A stretch of DNA of 64,000 nt from Anarhynchus alexandrinus (taxonomy: Eukaryota; Chordata; Aves; Charadriiformes; Charadriidae): NCBI GenBank assembly GCA_008711295.1, contig VUYV01000122.1:2710425-2774424 (forward strand), given 5' to 3'. A program made the translations under genes and the position numbers. Positions within the stretch are counted from its first letter, which is position 1. Each line of letters begins with the position of its first letter. The notes beneath the pieces were generated by a model. The model saw nothing but the letters and a program-made list of their open reading frames with translations, was not told where the DNA came from and did no database searches. Of the stretch, positions 13,131-26,728 are shown in pieces.

Positions 13131-16100
13131 TGTGCTAACATTTAAGTATTACAACACCCTCTAAGAGCCCAGTTGTGAAACTGTGAACTTATCTTTAGGA
13201 CATGGACATATACACCTCACAGCTTCCAAAAGAATGTTCCATCGTTGATGAAAGATAGCCTACTTTTTCACAATCGACTAATTTTAGTAAAAGTTTCAAA
13301 TATGTCATCTCAGCCTGCTTTTCTAATATTTTCTTCTCACTTTCCTCCTCTTAACAATAACGTAAAGACCAAATAGGGTCTTACTCATTTATTTCTGTAT
13401 TTATCCATGTCCCTTTAGGTTTGTACCTCTAATACGGAAGAGGGATCTTGGTGATGGAGTATCCAAGCACTGCATGTGGCTCTTGAGCTTCTGTGAGCAG
13501 GTAGAGGTAGTTGAATTCAGCCTGGCAGTTTTGAAAAGCGTCATAAACACCAGAGAGCCGTAAAGAGGTAAGGTTTTTCAAATTATTTACTATTAATTAA
13601 TTTTAGTGAAGAGTACACTTAGCACTTTAAAGATGCAAAGAAAATCTTGTGCTGACTGAGAAAGGTAGCTGCATGAATAGCAATTTTTTATTTTCTCTGA
13701 GTATGTATTCTCATCTTTTAAATTTTATCCAGTGTTTTTCCTGACCTTCATATCTTTTGCAAGCAAACAATCACTATTCATGGCATTTTCTATCAGATTT
13801 GTTTACTGTTACATATTGGTTCTAAAATTACCAGTCTCATCCAGTTTTAATATTTTTTTGCCTTGTCACCAATAATATTACAGATTATGTCATGACTGTG
13901 CACCAAAAGTATTTGCAATGCTGTGGAAAGGAGAAATAAGCTCATTTAAAAAATCACATCCTTATTTAATTCTTTCATAATATTCCTTTATTTAATTTTA
14001 ATAGGAAATGGGACAACTTGCAGTGCAGATTCTATAGCTTTTGTACACTAATTTACTCTTGATGCTTTTTTTTTTTCACAATTTACTGCAACAAGATAAT
14101 TGTACTCACTGTGCTATGGTAAGTGAAAAAAGATTAGGGTATGTAGCATTCCAGTGTTTTTGACAGCCTGATGTATTGCAACTTGAAATGTACAAGTCCT
14201 TTCCGTGTTATTCTCTCTTGCTCATTAAAACTAAGAACAAGGTTTAGGAATCTGACACTACTTTTCTTGACTGCTTTTAAGAGCAGAAATAAGCTGTTTG
14301 CACTGGTGACACAGATCCCATTCACATGTTCATACTTGTGACCTAAGGGCTAATTTCAGCTTTCAGTTTCATTCTCATTTTCAATCTGAGACTGAAGGAC
14401 AATGAGGATGGAGATGACCAAGTGGCACCTCCAATATCTGTGGAATCAGATGACTTAGTATTCTCCACTAACTACCGAGTAAGGGCAATACCTGGCTCTG
14501 CAACAATTATTTCTGTGAGATGCTAACCTAGGAGTAGGTATTACATACCTTTGTGTCTGGTGGAGAGGAGAAGACCAAATCCAATAACTTTTGTCCCATG
14601 TGACCTTAGAGAGCCCTCCACAGTACAGCCTGGGCTCTCTGTCACTAGCTCAGCTGTTATGTGGGTCTTGTCCAGTTTGCAAGGTTTCTCTTCTGCAGAA
14701 AGAGGAGGGCTAGGGGGAGAAAGGGGTTGGTGTACATCTGGCTCCTTTCCTCAAAGGACAGTTAGGATGTTGTGGATGGCAAACTTCTGTTTGGGGCCAC
14801 AGAAGTCCCTTTAGAGTTAGCCATCAGGACACAATGAAACAGCATCTTTGAAGAGGTTTCTGCTAATAGGCTAAGTCCTGTGCAAATGCTCAAAACCAGG
14901 TAACTTCATAGAAACTCCTTTCCTCTGTTTATTGAAGTATATCTTGTGTTTTGGTAGAATTTAGATCACGCTCTGCTGCTTTCTCCATAATTCACCATGG
15001 ATAACAGAGCAGGAAACTTCATACCAGAGAGGGGAATAAATAGGTCATGCAGCATAAAAGTCGGTCCTGGAAATAAAAGAATATTCCTGTCAAGTGTTTA
15101 AACACTATATGCACTTTTATTTCCTAAATGGGGAAAAATAAGTGATAACAATTCTGCCATGTGCCTTAGGATCTCTGGGTTGACACTTGGCTTGTGTCAC
15201 TCATATACCTCCATAGGCATAAAGATCTGATTAGGAGCATGGTAGTTCAGCAGTACAGAGTGAAAGGTGGACTATTATTCCAGCAGATAAATGTCTCAAT
15301 AAGTCAATCTGACTTTTGTACTTTGAGTTTAATATCTGCTGTGTACCAGCCAAACCAACCTTTTAGATTTAATAGGACAGTCTCTTGACTTTGTGAAAGT
15401 TGCAGTTCACTGGGCATTATTCCAAAAAGCATCCACTTCCAGTTCTGAAATGACTTTCAGGATCAAACCGTGCTTTGCATCTCCGGTTTCACTAAGATTA
15501 CACTGTATCCATTACCCTATGAAAACTAAAGACAAAGTAGAAATGTCTTTTCTCTCTCATTTAATCATCACTGTTAAGAGTTACGGTTATAAGGGCAGTG
15601 CCCAGTGACAAATTTTCAGGTTATGGAGTACTGTGAGAACTGCTTGAGCCTGTCGTGGGAGATTTTAAATAAAGTGTCCTGTGAAAAACATATGAAGCCA
15701 AAGTTGTCTGTCGGCTGTGCCAGTTTAATATGTAGAAACAAATTTAAGGTGGCTTTGAAAGGTTATGTCTTTTACTGAAGGCGGAGTATTAAGAGTCTAG
15801 TAAGGGATTATAGAGCTTAACAAACTAAATGGTAAAATTTCTTTGTTGTGGAGTAGACAGAGCATTGCTGTAGCCTACCTGGAACAGAAATCTTTGTGTT
15901 TTCCCCTAAAGACTGAAAAGTTAGAATTTAAGTTCAACTTAAAGCTGGGCAAATAATAGGAAAAACAAATCACAAATATTTGGAATGATTTGGAAAGTGA
16001 AACAGCTGGCCATGTTTTGCTGTTTTTTATGTTCATCTCTTTACAACTATTTGTATTTGTGTGCGTGAAAATTTATGTGTACAAAAGTTTATGAGAAATA

Positions 16101-16265
16101 GATTTTTAGGTTGTAAGCTGATATCTGTTTCATAGTATACCAGATCCATATCAGGTAAAAGTGAAAGCAATAGATTTTTGGTTTTCCAATTAAATTTGTC
16201 AAAAAGCACTTTTCTCTCTCTTTCCCTGCTCATTCTCTCTTCCCTGCGTAGAACTCAGAGTAGGA

Positions 16266-16485
16266 ATGGGCTATGATATTAGGAAAAAATTCTTCACTGA
16301 AAGGGTTACCAAGCACTGGAACAGGCTGCCCATGGAAGCATTTGAGTTGCCATCCCTGGAGTTTTTAAAAGACATGTAGACGTGATGCTTAAGAACATGG
16401 TTTAGTGGTTGACCTGGAAGCGTTACGTTACCGGTTGGACTCAATGATATTAAAGGTCTTTTCAAACCTAAATGATTCTATGAAA
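16266..16485 (+). mobile_element. CR1 LINE 3' fragment, older subfamily
   Basis: The segment GATATTAGGAAAAAATTCTTCACTG, with its single mismatches, leads into CACTGGAACAGGCTGCCCATGGAAG, CCATCCCTGGAG, GGTTTAGTGGTTGACCTGG, GGTTGGACTCAATGAT and finally AACCTAAATGATTCTATGA. This is the 3' region of a CR1 subfamily that differs from the copies at 10 kb and 53 kb: it has the 'tggtttagtggttgac' and 'ggttggactc' blocks. It lies on the + strand, is about 220 bp long and more diverged, and has no intact reading frame. No clear target-site duplication is visible, which is usual for CR1. Confidence 0.92.
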
Positions 16486-19400
16486 ACCAGTTCCTTGCTG
16501 TCCCAACTACCACCATTACATATCTCCATATAGCAATTCAATATCGCCAATAATGAGACATCCATAATATTTGGGTTTTAGGATAATTATAGAAAACTCT
16601 AGATCAGATATTTAACAGTCCCACTGTAAAAATTCTTTTATATCCTTCACTGGGGTGACTGTTGATTTATCTTCATTGTGTTTTTTCTATACTATCTCTC
16701 TTTCTGTCTATCCATTATACACTTCTTCCCAATCAGAACTATCTTGATAGGCTGAGAAGGACATGGTGTTGATAACAATTTGAATCTTGTCCTTGAATAT
16801 CTAAACAAGATCTAGGAGGACCTGTTTAAAGAAATTCCCTCCCTCTTCCTGCACACCCTCCTGCCTTTGCTGTTTTCTGTCATAAGTGAATAAGGAAGAT
16901 ATATCAACAGAAAGAGAGACTTCTTCTTTGAACCAAGCAAATCTTCACTGAAATACACTCTTCCCGAGGTTCAGTAAGAAGATATTATTCTTGTAATGCC
17001 TGGGGTACTTCTCTCTGTCTTCTCAGGGGAGGACTGGGGACACAGTTGATCAGCTTGTCACAGCAGTACTGGTGAACAGTAGAACTCTGAAGAGCAAAAT
17101 ATTCATGCATGCTCTTTATGTGCAAGCAAAGAGCTGCCGCATCATGCTGGCAGAGGAGTCTGTGAGGGGGGGTTCTGCCCTCAGACTGCAGCCTGGGTCA
17201 AGCAGCTCCCCAAGCCACAGCAGCGAGCAAGCTTGCATTAACCATAGATTCCTCTTAGACAGGGTGTTAGATATCTCTGGTCAGCTCACCAGGTACCCCC
17301 ATTAAAAGTTACCTTATGGTGCTGAGAGTCATGAAGGAGCCAGGAATGTGTGGCTGGGCCAGGAATTGCCAAAGACATTGCCATACCATACCAAGAGGTA
17401 TGTCTGGGTAGCCAGGCGCCTCACTGCACAGCCCCGCATCAGCTGAAGCAGAAACCTTTGAGGTAGACTAGACTCCAAGTGACACAGCCATACATCCTTG
17501 CAGTGAGAGAAAGTGTGAACACTTTCACTTCTCTGAAGATTACAGCTAACTTTCCTGGAATAATCCAAAACAACAGGTCAGAGATACTTAAAGAGGCCCA
17601 GAAAGACAAAGGTTTGGAATATCTTAACAAGAAAACCCAGACCCCCTCAAACTTTTTAATCCATTAATCTGGCTTCCCTTAATTGCCTTTGCTTCAGTCT
17701 CTTTCCTCCATGAATGTACTTAAGTATAATGAAGTGTATCATCAAGAAAGGGAAAAACTGAAACATCCTAAGGTGACCTACTACAAACAGCAATATTAAT
17801 TCTCTAAACACAATTTTAAAGTATGTCATTGGCCAAATGTTGCTGACATACCATTTCCAAATAATTACAGGCTCCAGTCAGATTCATAAAAATAAAAGTA
17901 TGTTTGTGAACAATTCTTTTACTTAATTGTTTGCTGTACATTACCTGTACACAGGACAAATGGCAGTAGCAAATGTATAGTTCATGTGCTACTTAAGAGT
18001 TAATGGCTTCCTTCAGGAGTAATAAGAATATCGTGACTGATGGTGAACATGAGAAGACAGCGTGGCCAAATTAACAGTGAGAATGTGTTTCATAAATGTA
18101 ATAGTATTGAACTTATTGCCATATTGGTATTTGGCTAAATTCTTTTCTTGGCTAATAATCAGACAGATAATTCTAAGAGCAATCAGATCATTTCAAAGTT
18201 GTCCAGTATTTTCAGGTGGCTATAATTTCTTTATTTTCTAATTTCATCTGGCTATCAAGCAAGCATTGCTTTCTCCCGAAGGGAAGCAACATTGTAAGAA
18301 AAGGCGTGGTAGATTTTGAGATACATACAGCCCTTTAACTCATCCGCTTTTTAAAATAAAATAAATTAAATGTCCATGTAATTCTTAGCTACTTATATTT
18401 TATTCAGATTAAGTATAACTGTTTTAAACTAATATTCAATATGCACATCTGGAAAACAACAGAGGGGCTACTAAAATTGACTGCAAATCTAATATTCCTC
18501 TAGCCAGCACAGCCTCGAGCTAAAAAGCAGTTAACATGCTAGAATCAGACAGCTCTTCTGCTTCCTCCAGAGTCTCTAGCTCTGCATTATAAAATACTGA
18601 ACTGCATTTTCAAATGCTTTGCCAAAAAGAGCAATCAGTGTTGTGCTATTTAAAAAGCAAGGGAATAATCCTATTCATCTTTCATCTGAAAACTTCCTGG
18701 GAAATTTTGGGGAGCTCCTTGCATGAGGACCCTTCCCCATCTTCATTCTGCAAATGCACCTAGCCATTGAGTTGAGTGGTGCATGAGCTCCCAGACACCT
18801 CTCTGTCTGCACAAACCCTGAGAAAGCTTTCCTTTTCCAAAGTTTGTAATTGGCCTTGCTAACTGTAGCTGGCAGACAGCATGTCAGGTGTTTCCATTCT
18901 TTATTTTGAACTCAGCTTTTGTCCCTCTGTCGTGTTGCTAACTGCAGCAGAACGCACTAGTGGACAATGAGTGCTGAGAGGGGTCGAGTGTCTTCGAGGT
19001 TAAGATGCAAAATCTTCACCCAGATAATGAAAATTGCTCTGTTGACGGGGATTACACATTTGAGCATTGACCTTATGTCATCCAAGTCAGTTTAAGATGC
19101 AGTTTTATAAAAGACTGCTTTAAACATAACTCCAAATTACCTGTGGAGGTTTTTTTTGGTTGCTGGACAATGAGGAAGAGGAGAGAAGCTTCATGAAAGT
19201 ATCATGTTTCCAATGTTTTTATGCATAGTAAGTGCTAGTTCAGCTCATGTGTTGTTTCATTTTTTATTCTTTCCTGAGGTGGCTTCTCAGCTTGTTGAAA
19301 AGCCACATTTGTCTTCTTGGACAGGAAACAATTATGATTACATCTTTTCCATGACTAATGATGGGACATACAGTAGGGTGTGTAAAATAGTGAAGTAGCA

Positions 19401-22400
19401 TGGTGTATGGGGGAAAAAATACTGTGATTTTTCCTAGCAATTAACAAGAAGAAAGACTAAATCGTTTGCTCAGTAACATGACTGGTCTGTTGGTTTGTTT
19501 CATTGGAACCCTGGGAGTTAAGTATGTGGCTCCTAATGAAAGCCTATTGGGTTTAGGCACCCTTAAGTCTTAGCCTCCCTTGTATCTCTTGGAATTAGAA
19601 AGTGGATGTGTGTAGCAGATGTTCCCAGCCCGCTTTGCCTCATTGTAATTCCTACAATACTTGGTTCCTTATCTTTAACCCATTTCTGAAATCGATGGTG
19701 TCAAGCCTCTCTGGCTTCACATAATCTAATATGTTTTTAAAAATGATTTTTCTTGCCATCTTATTCTTTCCGCCTCGTTTCTGCATCTTCCATCGACTTT
19801 AATTAAGCTTTCCTTGGGCTTGTGACCTTGGTGAGCTTTTAAAAATAAAGTGAACTGACTTGCAAGGTGATTTTTCCCAATCTTTTGTAGCCCTGCTGGA
19901 AATTCACTTTGTGAGGTGTTTGAAAATATAGGCTGTTCATTTGGGATCGTCATATGTGCACAGAGTGGCAACAAGGAGAAACTTCAGCCTTCTAATTACT
20001 ACATTGTAGAAAATAGCTTATTTCTCCATAATTTATGCTTTGACTTTTCAACCCCTTTAGGACCTAACTATACACTGTTGTTTTTTAAAAGAACGATAGA
20101 AAAAATTTGTTCTTTCAGGCAAGCAGTATTGAAAGAAAGCCTTTAAAAAAAAATGAAGTGCAGAGTAAAAGATGTGCAGAAATGCCTAACAGAGATTCTC
20201 AGCATGCTTGTTATCTTCCTTACCATTTTTTTTTTGCCAATAAAATCTCAGAATAGATGGGTAGAAGTAGATGACTCTTCCTAATTCCATTTATAATTAC
20301 ATTTGGCTGGCTTCTGTCAAAGGTCTGAATAGTAGCTCTTGTCCTGATTTTCACTGCTATGGAATCTACATATAAATCACTGCACACTGTCATACTCTGG
20401 GAGGCTGAATATGAAATACCCTTAAAGCTGACATTATAGGTACTAGATCTACAGAGAGTCTTACATGCAGAATGACTAAATCAGGCTAAAACTCGAAAGG
20501 ATTTTATTGTTTGTTAGCTTGGTCTATTCTTTCTTACTTGGAAACATTCTTTTTGTTAGTTCCTGTGCTTTGTGGATGGTAAGGAGTGTATGACCCCATA
20601 CAGAGCTTTATGCAGCTTTATAATTACTTGCCTTTGCAGAGGCTTCTCTCCCTGCATTCATCGGGGAGCTGGAGGAGTTAGCAGAGTGAGTGTGACCTGC
20701 CCAATACTGGCCCTTTAGTAAAAATCACATCATGCTGGAGCACCCGCTCAGGTCAAGTAATGAAGGCAGTATTAGATGTGACTGCACGCACACAGCAAAC
20801 TCACAGTAGAAAAAAAGAAAAGCTGTTATAGGCATTTCATAATGTAGTGAATAACACAATAAAAATCTTAGTAAAAGCTGGCATTCAGTATTATGTTGAG
20901 GTAAACATTATGGTGAAGACTACAGTGTACCTTGACCTAAAGACCTATAGTAGCACAAGTCTTCATTTGTTTTGCAAGGAATGTATTTTGAATTAGTCAC
21001 TACTTGTTAAGACAGTAAGCTCCTTTCTTTTGAAAAAAAGCAATCTCTTCAAATAGAGTATGCTCAGTCTTAGCAAAGATTAAACCTTGAATTAATCGTG
21101 ACTATCTGACATACTGCTAAATTTAGCAAGCCTTCTTGATATGGTGCATTTAAAACTCTCCTAATTCCTAGTATTCCTCAAGCCGTATTCTAGTATGATG
21201 CAGTTTTCCACTGCAGACAAGGCCTTTAAATGAGGTTGTGAACAACATCAGGTTTGTTTTATTTAAATGCCTTAGTACCTACCCCAACAAACTGCATCAG
21301 ATCCCTGCAGAAGTATTCAATATTCTGTTTTTAGAACCAGAAACAGTATATCAGTTCAGCAAAGTGTGATAACTTCCTAACACAGCTGCAGTGCTTTCGA
21401 AATCCAAGAGCTCTGCACAGGTGTATACTGCTCTTGGAATGAGATTGGGTGTCTCTAATGTACTGCTGCAGTGCTCTTTATGGACATAGCCTCACTGAGT
21501 AAGAGGGGATGACTCACCACTGTGAAATTAAGCATGTGACTTCATATGGTACTAGATCAAGGCATAACCCTGGTTTTAAAGAGCATTGACATTTAGGTCA
21601 AATTTAATGTAAGGTATTAATAATGTCATAAAATTATTAACAGCAACTCCTTGCCATCTATGAAAAGTGAATGTTTCAAGCAGCTATGACATTAAAGACA
21701 CACCAGCTTTCTTTCTCTTCCCTTTTTAATCCTCTAGAGTCACTCTACTGTCACTATTGTATTTAAGAAAAAAGTTAGAAAAAGAATGCTGAGAGCAGAC
21801 AGATTGCAAATTATTTTTCATGTGCATTTTTTCCCCGTGAAGCACTTCATGCTATTTTAAAATGTATTTGAATGGTTTTCTGCTCCACTTTTGCAGCCTC
21901 CACTAAGACTGCAAGCCTTGAGGCTTTTAAATAGACTTGTATTGAAAGACATGAGATGATGAAGGAACAGGAGAGCCACTCCTCAGAAGAGCCTAGACCT
22001 TTGGACAATACAGATGCTGCCTTTAGAACCAGAGAGGCACTATGTGCTATTCCAGCTGTGTGGTGGCATGAAATGCATCCTTTTGCCTGACATTTTACCT
22101 ATGCAGATACTATTGCCGTCACAGAGTCTGTTGCATTCTGTACAGACATCCTGCTCTTAAGAAAGAAATACCTTTTCTTTTTTTTTTTTCATAAGGCTTG
22201 AATTAATTCATAGATGCGTTTTTGCAGATTGGGGGTGTTTGAGGGTGGTAGAATTCCTTTCCTGTGCTGAGACACAGAAATGCAAATGTTTTCCTAGACT
22301 TACTGAAGATGAATGGCAAGCCCTTAAATGTCTGAGTATAGATCGATGTTCGATTTAATAAATCTGGTAGATAAGGGTAAGGCTTTTTTGTCATAATCTG

Positions 22401-24814
22401 GAATATGTACAGTATCAGCAAGAAACTCTCAGGCAATTTTATTTTGGTATCTGAAACTCAGCATCTCTTAAGCGACTTAGAGATAAATTACCACTTTTTA
22501 CAGTCCCCTTTGGAATCCATATTTAGTCAACAACATTTAGGATTCTGTTTAAAAGAATTCATTGCTCCCTGTACTGTTGGTACTAGCTAGCATTCACGCA
22601 GGATAGATTTATAAGCCTGATTTTCCAGCCGTATTTGCAGGGATGTTCTGGAAATTTCCTTTTCTCTTACAGGTACATCCAGACCAATGAATATGCTTCC
22701 AGTGCCTTAAATTCATTCCACATTAGAGTGAGTGCCTGCTCAAGGTATACTATAGCAGAATATTAGACCCATTCTAGGCTTGTCTAATAAGTTTTAAAAT
22801 GGATATTTACAATTAAAAAATATAGGCTATTTGTATTGATAAGCAGATCCTGGGTTAGGGGTCGAGTCCTTGAATATGGTGCTGCTTTATTAGCCAGCAT
22901 TCTGGGTCTGGTGAAACTGCCAATCTGATGTTCTGCCCACTTTGATTACAGAGCAGAGCAGCACGAGAGGAATGTTGTCTCCTGTGTTGGCTGTCTTACA
23001 GGAGGTATCCTGGCTTTAGTCTGATTGTTTGGATACTTGTTATATCGTACACTTACCTTCCAGATTTGCACAGGCTAAAATATATATTAAACCAGATCTT
23101 TGACATTTTACATGTTTCAAGTTGATGTAAATTAGAAGTTTGTTGCGAAATTCCTAAGCAAAATTGCATAAATAGGGATGAGGATGTCAGGTGACATTCC
23201 TCTGGAGTTTTACACCTCTAATGTGAAAATGATCTGTATTCTCAAGTATAGAGAACAATGACGACATGCTTAAGTCAGGGTGATAGGTGAATCATTTTGC
23301 CTTTATCATATCTTATGATAAAATAGATTGACTTTTCAATATATATAAATTTTCATGTTAATAGTTGGTGAATTTCCTTTTCATTTCAGATATCCACTGA
23401 GCCATTTTTTCTTGTCATACTGTTTATTCCTTAGATCAAAAATTTATCTTGCTTTCACTTTTATTTCAAATGTGTTCTTAAACATTTGTCTGACTGAAAT
23501 ATGATTATGATTAAATGCATACATAGTGCATTTGAAATAGTCCCATCTAAACTTGATGCTGAATCTTCCTGGCTGGAGGATAGTTTCACATAAGAGAACA
23601 CGTAGATAGGAATTAAACTTAAAGTGTCTGACAACTAACATTCTCCCAGTCAACTTCAACTTCAAAGTAGATTTCTGTTCCCATTTTATTGTTATTTTCA
23701 CTTTCTTCTGTGGGTCCAGTTCATGGAGTCTATATGGTTGATGTTTCTGAAAGCTTTTCATAGTTAGTTCTTATATTTGCTATACTGACCGTATACACAA
23801 GAAGGAAAGTCCTGCGATTCTGAAGCAGCTCGTGTGAGAGCATGCATTCAAAATGATGCGTATGAAGAACACCTGAAAATTTGCTTTTATAGCCAGTCTG
23901 ATCAATACCAGTTACTGAGGAAAAAGAAGTTCTGTATCTAGACACACAAGGATGCATCTGTTATGCTACAATAATTTTTTAAGGCAAAGTACACAGCCAC
24001 TTGAAAGATAGTAATTCATTCTTCAGAGCTTCCTGTTTTCCTCTCTGACTCGAGTTGTCATGATCAACTTGTCACAGCTATGTTGCTTTGAAGAAAGTTA
24101 TTTCTATGACAGACAAATACGTGTGTTGCATGAATATGTATACATGCCTTAAATCATTATTGTATAACACATTCTCAGGCACTACTGCATCTATTTGCAG
24201 AATATCTGGACTTTTTGAATTTTAATAAGCCACCTCTGACAAAAATATCTGAGAAGCTTCCTACTGCTGGAATATCCCCTGTTATGTGTTCCTATACCTC
24301 TCCTGGGTAAAAGAGTAAATGGGTTGAGAACAACCAACTAAGACGACCAAGATGAGAGAGAATGCAAAGAGAGATGGTCTCAAGGAAGAGAAGACTGAAT
24401 AGTTACAGGATGGTGAGCTGAAGTGCTGCTAGACATGGAGGGACAGAATCACTCCAGCTGTGGCAACTGAAGCCAACTCCTGCAGCTCATTCTGCCAGGT
24501 GTGGTTATTTTATCTGCATTGGGATGGTGACAGAAGGCCTTGACAATGATGAGTTAAGTTGTTAGATAGTGTGTGAAGATTCAGGCCATTTCTGAACAAC
24601 CTACAAGCTCAACAAAACAATCGAGTTATCCCAATTTATAATAATCATTAGGAAGTAAGTGCCTAAATAGATTTATGGATCTGTTTCAGCATGCCTAGAA
24701 AGGTCAGATGGGTGTCTGAGGGCCACAAAGTAAACTAAAAATGGAGAACACAGGGAAAAGATCTCAGAGTGTTTCAAAGCAACATGTGTGTAGCCTTGAT
24801 ACTGGAAAGGTTCA

Positions 24815-24853
24815 TGTTTTGTTTGTTTAAATTTTGGGTTGGTTTTTTTTTTC
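24815..24853. repeat. T/G-rich low-complexity tract
   Basis: TTTTGTTTGTTT followed by GGGTTGG and a ten-base T run. Complement of the A/C-rich motif found elsewhere in the window. Confidence 0.7.
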
Positions 24854-25510
24854 TGGCCCTGTTGATGATGAAAGTTTCTCTCTTCCTTAGGTTAATATAA
24901 ATCAGGAATAGTAAAGTGCAAAATTTTATGGTTTTATTTTTCCAAAGTGACTTTTTCTACTTACGTCTCATCATTGGAAAATCCTACCTCAAATACAAGG
25001 TGTAATTAAGGGCAAAGATTGTCTCTTCGGAGGATCTTGGGGCAAATTTTTCTTGTCAATATTAGGGGAAGTTAAGCAGCTATGGCAAAAATTTGCTTAT
25101 GATGAATTTTTCCCCTTTCTAGTAATGTATTAAATTAAACATCCCTGCTGATGTCTTTGTTTCTTTTAGGCACTGCCACAATTATATTAAAGTCAGAGAG
25201 TAGGCGTACTTGCTACCCCATCCCTGGTGGAGCTCGCTCGCTCTTTCTTTTGCTTTCCAACTTTTACTGTGATGGCAGTTCAGACCAGCTAAACATTTAT
25301 TCCTACATTTCAGTATGCTCAGTAAGGAATACAGATGTGTCTCTCTCATAAAACCTGCTGTAGATAAGTAAGAGTTTGGACCAGTGTATTTCTCTGAGAC
25401 TTGGTGCTTAGTTCAAGGGAGTTGTATCCAGCCCTGTTCAAAAGATGTAGCTCATGTTTTCTGAGCTCAAGATGAGTTGTCTTGGTAAAGACGAATTCCT
25501 TGCTTGCATG

Positions 25511-25546
25511 GTGGTGGTTTTTTTTTGGTTTGTTTTTTTTTTTTAA
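25511..25546. repeat. T/G-rich low-complexity tract
   Basis: GTGGTGG, T run, GG, TTTG and a longer T run. Same composition class as the tract about 700 bases upstream. Confidence 0.75.
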
Positions 25547-26563
25547 AATAGGAACAGGTGTATTGGGTTAGGAAATATTCTTATTTCAGAGACCTGAAAG
25601 GAAACTCCAGCTGTCAAAATGCAGTTGAAAGATGAGAGAGGCAGTCTTCTCATATAAGAGGGAATTGAGGTGCACTGACTGATAGCATCTGCACACGCAA
25701 TGTATACAGCTTAACACTTCTGAAGGCTGACCATTCGAGATCTGTCCTTCAAGGCTGCCTTTTTGCTCCTGCTCCAATTACACTTGCTTAGGAGAGAGAG
25801 GGATGGGAAAAAAGACAAAACAAATGGCCCATAACAGATTTCTGGTTGACAGCATGGATTCAGGGGAGCTTGTTATGGTGAACAGATATTACTTTCCAAT
25901 ACCTCTGCAATAAAATTTTGCTGTCAGCAAGAATCCATATTTTTACTGAAAAATAAACCAAGATTGTTTAGCCAGATGTATTACAATAAACCTTGGAGTG
26001 TGACTGGGGAAGAACACATGGCTAGTAAAGAAATAAATCTGTAAGTTAAATGTATTTACTGCCAGTTGATATAATGCAGGGTTTTATGTACTGCATCAAC
26101 TTAAATTTAATGTCTAACCGAAAAAGAAAGCACTTCAAAAGGCATATTATAAAAAAATAAAATCAAAGAGAGAGAAAAGGGAGAGAGAAATTATTAAAAT
26201 CTGTGTTAATAAGTTGAGATCTCCTTTGCTGGAGGCATGTTTAACGTTGGAGAACAACCAGAATATAAGAATGACATTAAAGCTTTGTAGTAATGATGGA
26301 GTTGTGCAGTTAATGTGCATTGCCAGAGCTGCAGAAAAATAAAAAATATGATCACTTATTAAGGAAATTTGTTTTAAACTGACTGATACAGCTACTAGCT
26401 TTTCTACTGGATATGAATCCCAGGGATTAAATTAACCTAATTTGTCACAGATTTTAAGATTTTCTACCTGCCCATAGAATCATAGAATCATAGAATCATA
26501 GAATTAGTGAGGTTGGAAGGGACCTTTAAGATCATCAAGTCCAACCGTTAACCTACCCTGAAG

Positions 26564-26630
26564 AAAAAAAAAACAAAAAACAAACCACCCCCAAAAAAAC
26601 CCCACCCAAAACAAACCACCACCCACCCAC
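26564..26630. repeat. A/C-rich low-complexity expansion inside CR1
   Basis: A run of A followed by alternating C and A blocks such as CCACCCCC, AAAAAAACCCC and ACCACCCACCCAC. It contains no G or T beyond the first bases and replaces a short segment of the CR1 3' end. Confidence 0.85.
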
Positions 26631-26654
26631 TTCTAAACCATGTCCCTAAGCACC

Positions 26655-26728
26655 TCATCTACCCTTTTCTTAAACACCTCCAGGGATGGTGAANTCATCT
26701 ACCCTTAAACACCTCCAGGGATGGTGAA
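26655..26728. repeat. Imperfect direct duplication flanking a single N
   Basis: TCATCTACCCTT ... AAACACCTCCAGGGATGGTGAA occurs at 26655-26693 and again at 26695-26728, with one N (26694) between them. The second copy lacks five bases (TTCTT-type) of the first. The arrangement looks like overlapping contig ends joined without merging rather than a biological tandem. Confidence 0.85.

Larger units (their letters stand above)
10359..16265. other. AT-rich DNA without recognised gene
   Basis: No supported gene, RNA or transposon across almost 6 kb. Simple sequence includes a T-rich tract at 10460-10508, a G/T-rich tract at 11833-11896 and an A/C-rich tract at 13099-13130. ORFs are at most 87 codons and unrecognised. 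The stretch from about 10930 to 11270 reads like slowly evolving noncoding DNA, with balanced composition and no repeats, but conservation cannot be judged from one sequence. Confidence 0.65.
16486..26472. other. AT-rich DNA without recognised gene or transposon
   Basis: Ten kilobases without a supportable gene. Frames reach at most 105 codons (23444-23761, minus strand) and none resembles a known protein. Small structures include T/G-rich tracts at 24815-24853 and 25511-25546 and a short perfect hairpin at 23302-23322 (TTTATCATA, loop TCT, TATGATAAA). I could not assign any interspersed repeat here, though decayed ones may escape reading by eye. Confidence 0.6.

Noticed and set aside
26473..26504. 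CRISPR-like or satellite array of CATAGAAT
   Set aside because: Four 8-bp units are the normal 3' terminal repeat of CR1 elements.
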